From assembly GCA_019117495.1 (NCBI GenBank), contig DWZP01000031.1, positions 186,001-250,000 of the forward strand: DNA of 64,000 nt. The letters are read 5' to 3'. The stretch comes from Fusicatenibacter_A intestinipullorum (lineage in GTDB: Bacteria > Bacillota > Negativicutes > Acidaminococcales > Acidaminococcaceae). The position numbers and the translations under genes were made by a program. The first letter of the stretch is position 1, and every line of letters starts with the position of its first letter. The notes beneath the pieces are model-generated. The model saw only the letters and a program-made list of their open reading frames with translations. It had not been told where the DNA came from and made no database searches. Of the stretch, positions 52,358 through 61,538 are shown one piece after another.

Positions 52358-53221
52358 ATGGAAAAAATTACAGAAACAGCTTATGCCAAAATAAACCTTG
52401 GGCTTGATGTGCTCGGCAAACGTGCCGATGGCTACCACGAGGTTTCTATGGTAATGCAGAGCATCAGCCTTGCCGATACGGTAACGCTTGAAAAGCACAG
52501 CGGGCTGGTTGTGCAAACCGGCCGCAGCGATTTGCCGGGCGACAGCAGCAACCTTGCGTATAAGGCAGCTATGCTGATGGCAGAACGCTTTAATAAAACG
52601 CCGGATGTAAAAATAACGCTTGATAAGCATATTTTTATGGCAGCAGGCCTTGCCGGAGGCAGCAGCGACGCTGCTGCAGTGCTGCGCGGGCTGAACCGTT
52701 TGTGGCAGCTTGGCCTTAATGCGGCGCAGCTTGAACAACTTGCCGCTGAAATAGGCAGCGACGTGCCTTTCTGCATCTGCGGCGGCACAGCCCTTGCAGA
52801 AGGGCGCGGCGAAATATTAACTCCGCTGCCGGAGCCGCAGGAGGCAGTTATTGTGCTTGCCAGACCGCAGCAGGCAGTATCCACCGCCTGGGTGTATAAA
52901 GAATTTGATTCTTTAAAGGAGCCGCAGCATCCTGATATTGGCGCGCTGAAAGCAGCGCTTTTAAAAGGAGCTGCCGTGCTGCCGCTGCCGGGCATGGGCA
53001 ACGCGCTGGAGGGCGTAACCTGCGCCAGATATCCTGAAATTAACAAAATAAAAAAAGAAATGCTTGCCGCAGGAGCGCAGTACGCGCTTATGAGCGGCAG
53101 CGGGCCTACTGTGTTTGCCGTTGCAGGCAGCGCACAGGAAGCACAGAAAATTATAGAAGCATTGCAGGCATGGAAACTGGAAACAGCGATTGCCACAACT
53201 GTGAAAAGGAGTGTAATATAA
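52358..53221 (+). CDS. ispE: 4-diphosphocytidyl-2-C-methyl-D-erythritol kinase
   Basis: A 287-residue GHMP kinase of the MEP pathway, which makes isoprenoid precursors. ATG 52358 is preferred (AGGGATG site), though ATG 52352 is possible. The start ETAYAKINLGLDVLGKRADGYHE and the ATP loop PMAAGLAGGSSDAAAVLRGLN-like segment (AAGLAGGSSDAAA) are diagnostic. The C-terminal SGSGPTVFA motif completes the fold. Its stop lies directly before the gntR start. Confidence 0.95.
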   Translation: MEKITETAYAKINLGLDVLGKRADGYHEVSMVMQSISLADTVTLEKHSGLVVQTGRSDLPGDSSNLAYKAAMLMAERFNKTPDVKITLDKHIFMAAGLAGGSSDAAAVLRGLNRLWQLGLNAAQLEQLAAEIGSDVPFCICGGTALAEGRGEILTPLPEPQEAVIVLARPQQAVSTAWVYKEFDSLKEPQHPDIGALKAALLKGAAVLPLPGMGNALEGVTCARYPEINKIKKEMLAAGAQYALMSGSGPTVFAVAGSAQEAQKIIEALQAWKLETAIATTVKRSVI

Positions 53222-53914
53222 ATGAGCGGACATTTAAGCCCTATTCAGCTTGACAGCTACCGGCCGCTGCGCGAACTGGTCTGCGAAACCATCCGCCAGG
53301 CGATTGTTGACGGCGTTTTCAGCCCGGGCGAAAGGCTGATGGAAATTCAGCTGGCTGATGAAATGGGCGTCAGCCGTACGCCGGTGCGTGAAGCAATCCG
53401 CAAGCTGGAACTGGAAGGCTTTGTGGTAATGATACCGCGCCGCGGCACCTATGTGGCCGATATTTCCATTAAAGACATTAACGAAGTTTACGAAATACGC
53501 ACCAGCCTTGAAGTGCTGGCCGCAGGGCTTGCCGCCGAACGCATCAGCGACGAGGAGCTGGAAACCATGCAGCGCCTGCTGGTAGAAATCGGCCAGCATA
53601 TTGAAGACGGCAATATCGAAAAAATCGTAGAAATTGATACCGCGTTCCATGATGTTTTGTATAAAGCCAGCCGCAACAAACGCCTGGCAGGCATTATTAA
53701 CAATCTGCGCGAGCAGATTACCGTAATACGCCGCCGTTCCATGATGTATCCGGGGCGTTTGCAGAATACTATGGAAGAACACCGCATTCTGGTGGACAGC
53801 ATTGCGGCCCATGATGTTGACAGAGCGCAGAATGCTGCCCGTCTGCACATGGAAAACGCCGAGCATACTTTGCTGAAAGACATGCTTGAAAGCGCTGAAC
53901 GCAAGAAAAAATAA
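53222..53914 (+). CDS. GntR family regulator, FadR/FCD subfamily
   Basis: A 230-residue regulator. The N-terminal winged helix has LADEMGVSRTPVREAIRKLELEG; the C-terminal FCD helical domain has metal-ligand candidates in DTAFHDVLY and HRILVDSIAAHD. In Firmicutes this gene often lies between ispE and glmU or purR, so its position does not reveal a ligand. The start follows the ispE stop with no gap, with a GGAG site inside ispE. Confidence 0.92.
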   Translation: MSGHLSPIQLDSYRPLRELVCETIRQAIVDGVFSPGERLMEIQLADEMGVSRTPVREAIRKLELEGFVVMIPRRGTYVADISIKDINEVYEIRTSLEVLAAGLAAERISDEELETMQRLLVEIGQHIEDGNIEKIVEIDTAFHDVLYKASRNKRLAGIINNLREQITVIRRRSMMYPGRLQNTMEEHRILVDSIAAHDVDRAQNAARLHMENAEHTLLKDMLESAERKKK

Positions 53915-53931
53915 GAAATGGGGTATAGAAA

Positions 53932-55302
53932 TTGTCAGAACTTGTTGCTGTAATTTTAGCTGCCGGTATGGGCACCCGCATGAAATCCAAACTGCCGAAG
54001 GTTTTGCATAAAGTTGGCGGCAAAGCCATGCTGCAAAGAGTGCTTAACGCCGCAGACGGCGCAGGTGCCGCTAAAAAAGTAGTTATTACCGGCCACTGCG
54101 CAGAACTTGTAAACGAACTTATCGGCACTCAGGCCGTAAGCGTATACCAAAAAGAGCAGCTCGGCACAGGACATGCCGTAATGCAGGCCGAAGCCGAACT
54201 GAAAGATTTTAAAGGAACCGTTATGGTTCTTTGCGGCGACACTCCGCTTTTGGACGCCGGCGAACTGCGTAAATTTTATGACGAGCATGTACAAAGCGGA
54301 GCTGCTGCCACCGTGCTTACCGCAATTATGCCCAACCCTTACGGTTACGGGCGCATTATCCGCAATGCGGAAGGCAATGTGGCAGGCATTGTTGAAGAAA
54401 AAGACGCTGCGCCGGAACAGAAGGCCATTACCGAAATCAACACCGGTATTTTCTGTTTTGAAGCACCGCTTCTGTTTGAAGTTCTGCATACCTTAACCAA
54501 CGATAACGCGCAGGGCGAATATTATTTAACCGACGTACTTGCCAAATTAAACGGCATGGGCAAAAAAGTTGGCGCTGCCATTACGGCCGATAACGCCATG
54601 GTAATGGGCGTAAACAGCCGCCGCCAGCTGGCGGAAGCCGAAGCAGAACTGCGCAGCCGCGTGCTCGGTGCGCTGATGGACAGCGGCGTAACCATTATGG
54701 ACCCCGCAAGCACCTTTATCGGCGAAGATGTTAAAGTTGGCAATGATACCGTTATTTACCCGTACACCTGGCTGGAAGGCAATACGGAAATCGGCACTGA
54801 CTGCGTAATCGGGCCTTCCGTACGCCTTACCAATGTTAAAGTTGGCAGCGAAGTGGAAATGCAGTTTACCTACGGGCACGACTGCACCGTTAAAAATAAA
54901 GTTGTAATGGGGCCTTATGTACATCTGCGCCCGGATACCGTGCTTGAAGACAAGGTTAAAATCGGCAACTTTATCGAAGTTAAAAATTCTCATGTCGGCT
55001 ACGGCACCAAACTGCCGCATCTTTCCTACATTGGCGATACCGATATCGGCAGCGGTGTAAATATTGGCTGCGGCTGCATTATGGTTAACTATGACGGCAA
55101 GAAAAAACACCGCACCACTATTGGCGACAATGCCTTTATCGGCTGTAACAGCAACCTTGTTGCGCCTGTTACCATCGGCGAAGGTGCTTATGTAGGCGCA
55201 GGCTCAACCATCACCAAAGAGGTGCCTGAGGACGCACTTGGCATTGCCCGCGCCAAACAGAAGAACATTGAAGGCTGGGCAGCCAAACAACGCGAAGACT
55301 GA
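53932..55302 (+). CDS. glmU: Bifunctional GlmU (GlcN-1-P acetyltransferase / GlcNAc-1-P uridylyltransferase)
   Basis: A 456-residue enzyme that makes UDP-GlcNAc for peptidoglycan and surface polymers. TTG 53932 follows GGGGTA. The N-terminal pyrophosphorylase has LAAGMGTRMKSKLPKVLHKVGG and LCGDTPLL; the C-terminal left-handed beta helix carries hexapeptide repeats and the acetyltransferase residues in NFIEVKNS and NIGCGCIMVNYDG. Its product feeds the WecA/WecB pair elsewhere in the window. Confidence 0.97.
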   Translation: MSELVAVILAAGMGTRMKSKLPKVLHKVGGKAMLQRVLNAADGAGAAKKVVITGHCAELVNELIGTQAVSVYQKEQLGTGHAVMQAEAELKDFKGTVMVLCGDTPLLDAGELRKFYDEHVQSGAAATVLTAIMPNPYGYGRIIRNAEGNVAGIVEEKDAAPEQKAITEINTGIFCFEAPLLFEVLHTLTNDNAQGEYYLTDVLAKLNGMGKKVGAAITADNAMVMGVNSRRQLAEAEAELRSRVLGALMDSGVTIMDPASTFIGEDVKVGNDTVIYPYTWLEGNTEIGTDCVIGPSVRLTNVKVGSEVEMQFTYGHDCTVKNKVVMGPYVHLRPDTVLEDKVKIGNFIEVKNSHVGYGTKLPHLSYIGDTDIGSGVNIGCGCIMVNYDGKKKHRTTIGDNAFIGCNSNLVAPVTIGEGAYVGAGSTITKEVPEDALGIARAKQKNIEGWAAKQRED

Positions 55303-55414
55303 TAAATTTTGCTATACTACTTGTTAAACCTGTGTAAAAAGTTGTATACTATATTTATAAGGTTACGGAAATTTAATACCTATACAACTCAATCATACTT
55401 GGAGGGATATGACC

Positions 55415-56374
55415 ATGTTGTCAGATGAGAGCAGAATGAGGATTTTTACCGGTAACGCAAACCCTGATTTGGCACGCGAGATTGCTGAAAATCTCGGTAC
55501 AACCGTTGGTGATGCCGTTATCAACCGTTTTAACAATGGCGAAGTACAGGTTATGATTAACGAAAGCGTACGCGGCAAGGACATTTTTATTGTGCAGCCT
55601 ACCTGCGGCCCTATCGTTAACGATAACGTAATGGAACTTTTAATTATGGCTGATGCGTTTAAACGCGCTTCCGCTTCCCACATTACCGCAGTTATTCCAT
55701 ATTACGGTTATGCCCGTCAGGACCGCAAGGCACGCGGCCGCGAACCTATTACCGCAAAACTGATGGCAGACCTTCTGGAATGTGCAGGCGTTACCCGCGT
55801 TGTAACAATCGACCTGCATGCAGCCCAGATTCAGGGCTTCTTTAACGTACCGTTTGACCATATGCCTGGCCAGCCGATTCTGGCAGAGTATATTAAAAGC
55901 AAAAATCTTGAGGACCTCATCGTTGTATCACCTGACCTTGGCGGCGTAAGCCGTGCCCGCACCATGGCAGAACGCCTCGGCTGCGGCATGGCCATTATCG
56001 ACAAACGCCGTCCTGAACCCGGCGTAGCCGAAGTTATGAATCTTATCGGCAACGTTGAAGGCAAAACCGCAATTCTTGTCGACGACATGATTGATACCGC
56101 CGGTTCTTTGGTAGAAGCAGCAAAAGCTGTTAAAAAATTTGGCGCAAAAGAAATTTACGCATGCTGCACGCATCCGATTTTGACGGACCCGGCTGTAAGC
56201 CGTATTGCCCAGTCGGATATTACTGAGGTTGTTGTTACTAACACCATTCCGCTGGCGCCGTCCAAAAAGCACCCCAAAATTAAAGTGCTTTCCATTGCGC
56301 CGATTCTGGCAGAAACCATTCTGCGCATTTACAACAACTGGTCTGTAAGCCAGCTGTTTGAAAAACACAAATAA
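55415..56374 (+). CDS. prs: Ribose-phosphate pyrophosphokinase
   Basis: A 319-residue PRPP synthase. ATG 55415 is 8 nt after GGAGGG; ATG 55409 is an alternative. Seen are IFTGNANPDLAREIA, the NGEVQVMINESVRG loop, the YYGYARQDRKARGREP catalytic segment and the ILVDDMIDTAGSL PRPP motif. PRPP feeds upp and nucleotide synthesis. It follows glmU as in most Firmicutes, with its own likely promoter (a TATACT -10 about 70 nt upstream). Confidence 0.97.
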   Translation: MLSDESRMRIFTGNANPDLAREIAENLGTTVGDAVINRFNNGEVQVMINESVRGKDIFIVQPTCGPIVNDNVMELLIMADAFKRASASHITAVIPYYGYARQDRKARGREPITAKLMADLLECAGVTRVVTIDLHAAQIQGFFNVPFDHMPGQPILAEYIKSKNLEDLIVVSPDLGGVSRARTMAERLGCGMAIIDKRRPEPGVAEVMNLIGNVEGKTAILVDDMIDTAGSLVEAAKAVKKFGAKEIYACCTHPILTDPAVSRIAQSDITEVVVTNTIPLAPSKKHPKIKVLSIAPILAETILRIYNNWSVSQLFEKHK

Positions 56375-56380
56375 TAAACT

Positions 56381-56415
56381 TTAAGGGCCTGCCGCAGGCG
56401 CGGCGGGCCTTATTT
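56381..56415 (+). terminator. Hairpin between prs and pth
   Basis: AAGGGCCTGCCG pairs imperfectly with CGGCGGGCCTT and is followed by ATTTTT. Probable partial terminator. Confidence 0.6.
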
Positions 56416-56433
56416 TTGCATTAAGGAGAAAAC

Positions 56434-57036
56434 ATGAAACTGATAGTTGGGCTTGGCAACATTGGCAAAGAATATGAAGGCACGCGCCATAATATCGGCT
56501 TTATGGTGGCCGATGAACTTGCAAAGCGCTGGGGCATTACCACCTGGAAAAATGAACGCAGCGCTATGTGCGCCGAATACCGTATTCCCGAAAAGGTATT
56601 TTTAATAAAACCTACCACCTATATGAATTTAAGCGGCGAAGCCGTGGGCGCTTTTGCCAATTTTTACAATATCGGCCCGGAAGATATTGCGGTTATTCAG
56701 GATGACCTCGATTTACCCTGCGGCAAACTGCGCATCCGCCGTAAAGGCAGCGCGGGCGGGCACAACGGCATTAAATCCATCCAGCAGCATCTTGGCACGG
56801 GCGATTTTCCGCGCTTTAAAATCGGCATTGGCCACCCGGAGCGCAATGCATCGGCAGTTATCGGACATGTGCTGCACCGTTTCGGCAAAGAAGAACAGCC
56901 TTTAATTGAAGAAGCTGTCAAGCAGATGGCTGACGCCGTTGAGTTATGGCTGAAAGGCGATATGGACGCCGTAATGCAGGAATACAATACCAAAAAGGAA
57001 AAGAAAAAAGACGAACCTGCCAAAGAAAATAATTGA
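56434..57036 (+). CDS. pth: Peptidyl-tRNA hydrolase
   Basis: A 200-residue enzyme that frees tRNAs from prematurely released peptidyl-tRNA. It starts MKLIVGLGNIGKEYEGTRHNIGF with the catalytic His in TRHN, and has PTTYMNLSGEAVGAF, the DDLDLPCGKLRIRRKGSAGGHNG motif and GIGHPE. The C-terminus has a Lys/Glu-rich tail. ATG 56434 follows AAGGAG. Confidence 0.96.
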   Translation: MKLIVGLGNIGKEYEGTRHNIGFMVADELAKRWGITTWKNERSAMCAEYRIPEKVFLIKPTTYMNLSGEAVGAFANFYNIGPEDIAVIQDDLDLPCGKLRIRRKGSAGGHNGIKSIQQHLGTGDFPRFKIGIGHPERNASAVIGHVLHRFGKEEQPLIEEAVKQMADAVELWLKGDMDAVMQEYNTKKEKKKDEPAKENN

Positions 57037-57156
57037 TTTTGTGTACATTGCCCAAAAACTAAAACACATTAAGATTTTAGTTTGTAACGCATGTTACAAT
57101 TTTGCATTAAAAACAAACCTTTAAAATAAAAATGTAAAAAAATCAGCGCAAAAGTG

Positions 57157-57185
57157 TTGACAAGGTGTTGTGTGCCTATTATAAT
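57157..57185 (+). promoter_or_regulatory. Consensus promoter of the T-box transcript
   Basis: TTGACA (57157-57162), 17-nt spacer, TATAAT (57180-57185), about 25 nt before the start of the T-box leader. Confidence 0.85.
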
Positions 57186-57204
57186 AACATCATCAAATAA
57201 CAAA

Positions 57205-57495
57205 TTGCGTTGATTGGGAAAAGTAGTAAAGCCGCCCAGATTCCAGAGAACTTATCATTTAGCTGAGAGATAAGATCAAAGCACTTTATGAAAATCCCCC
57301 ATGAGCTGCCAGCTGAAGGGCAAACGCCTGTGTAAGTGTGGCCGGAGGACGACCGTTACAGCGTCAGGCATTGAACGTCAGTTGTGAAACTTTCGGTGAT
57401 GCCGGTAAAGTGGCCGTATTATTACGGCAATAAGAGTGGTACCGCAGAGCTATTCGGCTTTGTCTCTTACAAAAGAGGCAAAGCCTTTTTTGTTG
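57205..57495 (+). promoter_or_regulatory. T-box riboswitch leader
   Basis: The leader begins with the GATTGGGAAAAGTA stem I base and has a CCAGAGAAC (AG bulge) and GCTGAGAG distal part. Near the end it carries AAGAGTGGTACCGCAGAG, the T-box that pairs with the uncharged tRNA 3' end. The terminator arm GGCTTTGTCTCTT / AAGAGGCAAAGCC with TTTTTT follows at 57456-57491, and competes with the antiterminator. The specifier is not certain; AUC (isoleucine) in the TGAAAATCCCCC segment around 57288-57300 is one reading. It controls the downstream BASS transporter by amino acid shortage. Confidence 0.9.
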
Positions 57496-57562
57496 GTAAA
57501 AAAGCTTTACAATCGCCGGTTTGTTATTAAACAAATTATTTTATTCAAAGGAGAAATGAAAA

Positions 57563-58540
57563 ATGAGTGTATTGAACAAATTGGCAGAATTCGTAGGCAA
57601 ATATCTTACTTACATCGTGTTTGCAGTTGTTGTGGCAGCGTTCTTTTTCCCGCAGGGCTTTACCTGGGCTGCTTCGCAAACGGTGCTGCTGCTTTCCGTC
57701 ATCATGTTCGGCATGGGCATGACGCTGCGTGCCAGCGACTTTGCACTGGTGCTCAGCCGTCCTAAAGAAGTATTCTTCGGCTGCGTAGGGCAGTTTACCA
57801 TAATGCCTTTCCTCGCGTATGTTTTAACCGTTGGGTTTGAACTTCCTCCCGAACTTGCCATCGGCATGATTCTCCTCGGCACTACCCCGGGCGGTACGGC
57901 ATCCAACGTAATGACGTATCTTGCCAAAGGCGATGTAACCTTGTCTGTTTGCCTTACTACCGCAACTACTCTGCTTGCACCGCTGCTTACTCCGTTTTTA
58001 ACCTGGATGCTGGCAGGCCAGTGGGTTGAAGTTTCCTTCCTCGCAATGCTTAAATCCGTATCTCAGGTAATCCTTTTGCCAATCGTGCTTGGCATCCTCG
58101 TTCATAAAGCAGTCGGCGACAAACTCGTCGTTAAATACTCCAAACTTTTGGTTCTCGTATCCGCATTCAGCGTACTTTCCATCATGGGTGCTATGGTTGC
58201 CTTAAACGGCGAAACCATCTTAAGGCTCGGCTGGGTTATGGTTCTGGTTGTAGTGCTGCAAAACTTCGGCGGTTACGCTCTTGGCTGGATGCTCGCCAGA
58301 AAAGCCGGCATGGGCAGAGCGCAGTGCACCACCGTTATGCTGGAAGTTGGCATGCAGAACGCAGCGCTTGCCTGCTCGCTCGGTACCCTGCACTTCACCC
58401 CGATGGCAGCAGTTCCCGGTGCAATCGGCGGCGTAGTACACCAAATCACCGGTTCGCTTCTGGCTTCCATTTTTGCCGCACGCAACGGCAAACAGGAAGC
58501 CGCACAGGCTGTTATGCCTGAAGCAGAACCTGCCAAATAA
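57563..58540 (+). CDS. BASS family (bile acid:sodium symporter) transporter
   Basis: A 325-residue, about 10-helix membrane protein. Marks are FGMGMTLRASDFALVLSRPKEV and LLGTTPGGTASNVMTYLAKGDV (the discontinuous helix that binds sodium), and MLEVGMQNAALACSLG. The family carries small organic anions such as pantoate, pyruvate-like 2-keto acids or bile acids. Control by a T-box implies that its cargo relates to an amino acid or its keto acid rather than bile acid. ATG 57563 follows AAAGGAG. Confidence 0.92.
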   Translation: MSVLNKLAEFVGKYLTYIVFAVVVAAFFFPQGFTWAASQTVLLLSVIMFGMGMTLRASDFALVLSRPKEVFFGCVGQFTIMPFLAYVLTVGFELPPELAIGMILLGTTPGGTASNVMTYLAKGDVTLSVCLTTATTLLAPLLTPFLTWMLAGQWVEVSFLAMLKSVSQVILLPIVLGILVHKAVGDKLVVKYSKLLVLVSAFSVLSIMGAMVALNGETILRLGWVMVLVVVLQNFGGYALGWMLARKAGMGRAQCTTVMLEVGMQNAALACSLGTLHFTPMAAVPGAIGGVVHQITGSLLASIFAARNGKQEAAQAVMPEAEPAK

Positions 58541-58715
58541 TTAACCACGCAGCGCGGAAGGCTGAACGGAAATAAACCGCACCGCGCCGTATAAAACAAA
58601 CTTGCAGTCTAAAATAAGGGATTTTGTTCGGAACAATAAAACATATAAAGCTGCATTAAAGCAGCTACTTTCCCCCGGCCCCGGTGCTCCGCCGCCGGGG
58701 TTTTAATTTGTACTG
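58541..58715 (+). other. Intergenic region with terminator hairpin
   Basis: No open frame is supported here. The stretch contains an AGCTGC/GCAGCT hairpin near 58650 and a strong terminator CCCCGGC (58673-58679) / GCCGGGG (58694-58700) with TTTT that ends the BASS transcript. Confidence 0.7.
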
Positions 58716-58744
58716 TTGACAGCGCTGCGGGTGTATGTTATATT
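58716..58744 (+). promoter_or_regulatory. Promoter of the second MATE gene
   Basis: TTGACA (58716-58721), 17-nt spacer, TATATT (58739-58744). Confidence 0.8.
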
Positions 58745-58800
58745 TTTATACAGCTGAATACTAAAATTTGCTGTGGATTTTTCTGGCACGGCCATTTTCG

Positions 58801-58836
58801 CCACACAGTTGCCTTAACGGGCGCTGTGTGGTTTTT
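58801..58836 (+). terminator. Leader terminator (possible attenuator) before the MATE gene
   Basis: CCACACAG (58801-58808) and CTGTGTGG (58824-58831) form a perfect stem followed by TTTTT. It lies between the promoter (58716) and the gene start (58854), so transcription of the gene requires read-through. Confidence 0.72.
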
Positions 58837-58853
58837 GTTTGAAAGGAGCAAAT

Positions 58854-60179
58854 ATGAACGAAAATTTTATGAAGGAAGAACCCGTCCTGCCGCTGATAAC
58901 CTCAATGGCGCTGCCCATGGTTATCTCTATGATGGTAAATTCTTTATATAATATAGTAGACAGTTTTTTTGTGGCGCAAATAAGCGAAGAAGCCATGACC
59001 GCATTATCGCTTGTTTTTCCGGTGCAGAATTTTATTAACGCCGTCAGCATCGGCTTTGGCGTTGGCATTAATGCGCTTATTGCCTATTACCTTGGCGCGG
59101 GCAATGCCGAAACTGCCAACCGCGCGGCGGTGCACGGCATGGCTCTTTCCGCCCTGCACGGAATTGTGCTTATGGCTGCCTGCATTGCCGTTATGCCGCA
59201 GTTTTTAAGCGCTTTTACGGATAACGCTAATGTTATAGATATGGGCGTGCGCTATTCCAATATCGCCTTCAGCTTTTCGCTGATAATTATGCTGGGGCTG
59301 GCGTTTGAAAAAATCTTTCAGGCAGTCGGCAATATGAAAGTTACCATGATTGCGTTAATGGCAGGCTGCATAACCAACATTATTTTAGACCCGCTTTTGA
59401 TTTTCGGCATCGGGCCGTTTCCCAAATGGGGAATAGAAGGGGCGGCTGTGGCAACCGGCATAGGGCAGATAGTAACGCTTTTAATATATTTGTTTGTTTA
59501 TGCAAATTATCCTCTGCGCGTAAGGCTTAGCCGCAGTTATTTAACACGAGATTTTGCGCTTGATTTTAAACTGTACGCCATTGGCATACCGGCAACGCTG
59601 AACCTGGCGCTGCCTTCACTGCTGGTGTCTTCGCTTAACACCATACTGGCGGCTTTTTCGCAAAGCTATATTGTGGTGCTTGGCATTTATTACAAGCTGC
59701 AAACTTTTTTGTACCTGCCTGCCAACGGCATTATTCAGGGCATGCGCCCGCTGATTGGCTTTAACTACGGCGCGGGCGAGCATGAGCGCGTGAAGAAAAT
59801 TTACAACACAACGCTTGTGCTTAACGCAGGCATTATGCTGGGCGGAACAATAATTTGCCTGACGGTGCCGGAGGTTTTAATAGCAATGTTTACCGATAAC
59901 GCCGTAACGGTAGAAGCCGGGGCGCAGGCGCTGCGCATAATCTGTGCCGGGTTTATTGTATCGGCAGTGAGCGTAACCGCCTGCGGCGCTCTGGAAGGGC
60001 TTGGCAAGGGCGTACCGTCGCTTGTAATTTCGCTTTTGCGCTATGTGGTAATAATTATACCGGCGGCGTGGCTGCTAAGCCGCAGCTTTGGCGCGCAAGG
60101 CGTTTGGCATGCCTTTTGGCTGGCAGAACTTATAACCGCCGCCGCGGCGCAGCTTGTGTATAAAAGGTTCAGTAAGTAA
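58854..60179 (+). CDS. MATE family efflux transporter, second copy
   Basis: A 441-residue, 12-helix protein. ATG 58854 follows AAAGGAG. It starts with FMKEEPVLPLITSMALPMVISMMVNSLYNIVDSFFVAQIS, typical of the DinF/NorM-like MATE branch common in gut Firmicutes, and differs clearly from the MATE at 18.5 kb. The second half has GIPATLNLALPSLLVSSLNT. A promoter, a leader and a terminator precede it, suggesting induction by read-through. Substrate unknown. Confidence 0.9.
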   Translation: MNENFMKEEPVLPLITSMALPMVISMMVNSLYNIVDSFFVAQISEEAMTALSLVFPVQNFINAVSIGFGVGINALIAYYLGAGNAETANRAAVHGMALSALHGIVLMAACIAVMPQFLSAFTDNANVIDMGVRYSNIAFSFSLIIMLGLAFEKIFQAVGNMKVTMIALMAGCITNIILDPLLIFGIGPFPKWGIEGAAVATGIGQIVTLLIYLFVYANYPLRVRLSRSYLTRDFALDFKLYAIGIPATLNLALPSLLVSSLNTILAAFSQSYIVVLGIYYKLQTFLYLPANGIIQGMRPLIGFNYGAGEHERVKKIYNTTLVLNAGIMLGGTIICLTVPEVLIAMFTDNAVTVEAGAQALRIICAGFIVSAVSVTACGALEGLGKGVPSLVISLLRYVVIIIPAAWLLSRSFGAQGVWHAFWLAELITAAAAQLVYKRFSK

Positions 60180-60180
60180 A

Positions 60181-60216
60181 AAAAACGGCATCACGTTTTA
60201 CGTGATGCCGTTTGTG
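60181..60216. terminator. Bidirectional terminator between convergent genes
   Basis: AAACGGCATCACG and CGTGATGCCGTTT form a perfect stem between the MATE gene and the reverse-strand aminotransferase. Confidence 0.85.
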
Positions 60217-60227
60217 CTTTATTATGT

Positions 60228-61421
60228 TCAGCAGGTTCTGCCGGGGTAAACTTTTAAGGCTTCGCCTAAAATGTAAATGGCGCGTTTTAAATCTTCGCAG
60301 TTCAGCACGTAAGCGAGGCGGGCTTCGTTAACGCCAAGGCCGGGGGTGCTGTAAAAGCCGTTGCCGGGGGCAAACATTACGGTTTCGCCGTCAACGTCAA
60401 AGTTTTCCAGCAGCCAGATGGCAAATTTTTCAGCATCGTCTACCGGGAATTTAACCATTACGTAAAAAGCGCCTTTCGGGTCGCTGGCTGCAACGCCGGG
60501 CAGTGATTTCAGCCCTTCGGCAATGGTGTCGCGGCGTTTCTGGTATTCTTTGTTTACTTCTTCCAGATAGCTTACCGGGGTTGTGTAAAGTGCTGCTGCG
60601 CCAACTTCTTCCAAAATCGGGCTGCACAGCCTGCCCTGGCAGCATTTGTTAATCTGCTGGCAGAAGTCTTTATTTTTGCTGATAATGCAGCCTATACGTG
60701 CGCCGCAGGCACTGTAACGTTTGGAAACGCTGTCGATAATAATCAGGTTGTTGTCAAGCTCGGGCATAGTGCCGAAGCTCTTATATTCACCGCCGTAAAC
60801 AAATTCGCGGTAAACTTCATCGGCAATTACGGCAAGGTCGTGTTTAACGGCAAGTGCGGCAATGGTCTGCATTTCTGCTTCAGTGTAAACAACGCCTGTC
60901 GGGTTGCCAGGATTGGTTAAGAGAATTGCTTTGGTTTTGGGCGTAATATGTTTTTCAATTTCGGCAGCGTCCGGCAGATGATAGCCGTTTTCCACGCTGG
61001 TTGTTACGGCGTTGATTTTAGCGCCGAACTCGCTGGCAAAAGTTGTATAGTTGGCGTAAAACGGTTCAAAAACCATAATTTCATCATCGGGGTCGCACAA
61101 AGCCATAACGGCAAAGGTCAGGGCTTCGCTGCCGCCGTTGGTGATGAAAATATCGCCTGCTTCATAGTTCATGCCTTTTTCGGCATAGTATTTTTGAATT
61201 GCTTCAATTAAAAACGGTTCGCCTTTGCTGGCGCCGTAGGCAATAACTTTTTCGTCAAAATTTTTAATGGCGTCCATAAACTGGGGCGGAGTTTCAATAT
61301 CCGGCTGGCCTATGTTAAGATGATAAACTTTTTTGCCTGCTTTTTTTGCGGCATCTGCATAGGGCGCCAGCTTTCTGATAGGCGATAATTTTAAATTTTG
61401 TACACGCTGGGAAATTTTCAT
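60228..61421 (-). CDS. PLP-dependent class I/II aminotransferase (AspC-like)
   Basis: A 397-residue fold-type I aminotransferase. The PLP lysine is Lys234 in SVSKRYSACGARIG. The NPGNPTGVVY motif and DEVYREFVYGG loop place it in the Ig subgroup of aspartate aminotransferases, which also includes tyrosine and alanine types, so the amino donor is not fixed. The start ATG 61421 follows a GAGGAGC site. It is a single-gene unit. Confidence 0.92.
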   Translation of the reverse strand: MKISQRVQNLKLSPIRKLAPYADAAKKAGKKVYHLNIGQPDIETPPQFMDAIKNFDEKVIAYGASKGEPFLIEAIQKYYAEKGMNYEAGDIFITNGGSEALTFAVMALCDPDDEIMVFEPFYANYTTFASEFGAKINAVTTSVENGYHLPDAAEIEKHITPKTKAILLTNPGNPTGVVYTEAEMQTIAALAVKHDLAVIADEVYREFVYGGEYKSFGTMPELDNNLIIIDSVSKRYSACGARIGCIISKNKDFCQQINKCCQGRLCSPILEEVGAAALYTTPVSYLEEVNKEYQKRRDTIAEGLKSLPGVAASDPKGAFYVMVKFPVDDAEKFAIWLLENFDVDGETVMFAPGNGFYSTPGLGVNEARLAYVLNCEDLKRAIYILGEALKVYPGRTC

Positions 61422-61484
61422 ATCGGTTGCTCCTCACTTAATAAATTTACAAAACAAAAAATTGTATGCCGCTATTATACCATA

Positions 61485-61516
61485 AAAAACGCGGCAAGTT
61501 CAGCCCTGCCGCGTAA
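61485..61516 (-). terminator. Terminator of the sulfonate/nitrate-type ABC operon
   Basis: On the minus strand ACGCGGCA (61514-61507) and TGCCGCGT (61496-61489) pair and are followed by TTTTTT. Confidence 0.82.
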
Positions 61517-61538
61517 AAATAATGTATACAATTTTAAA

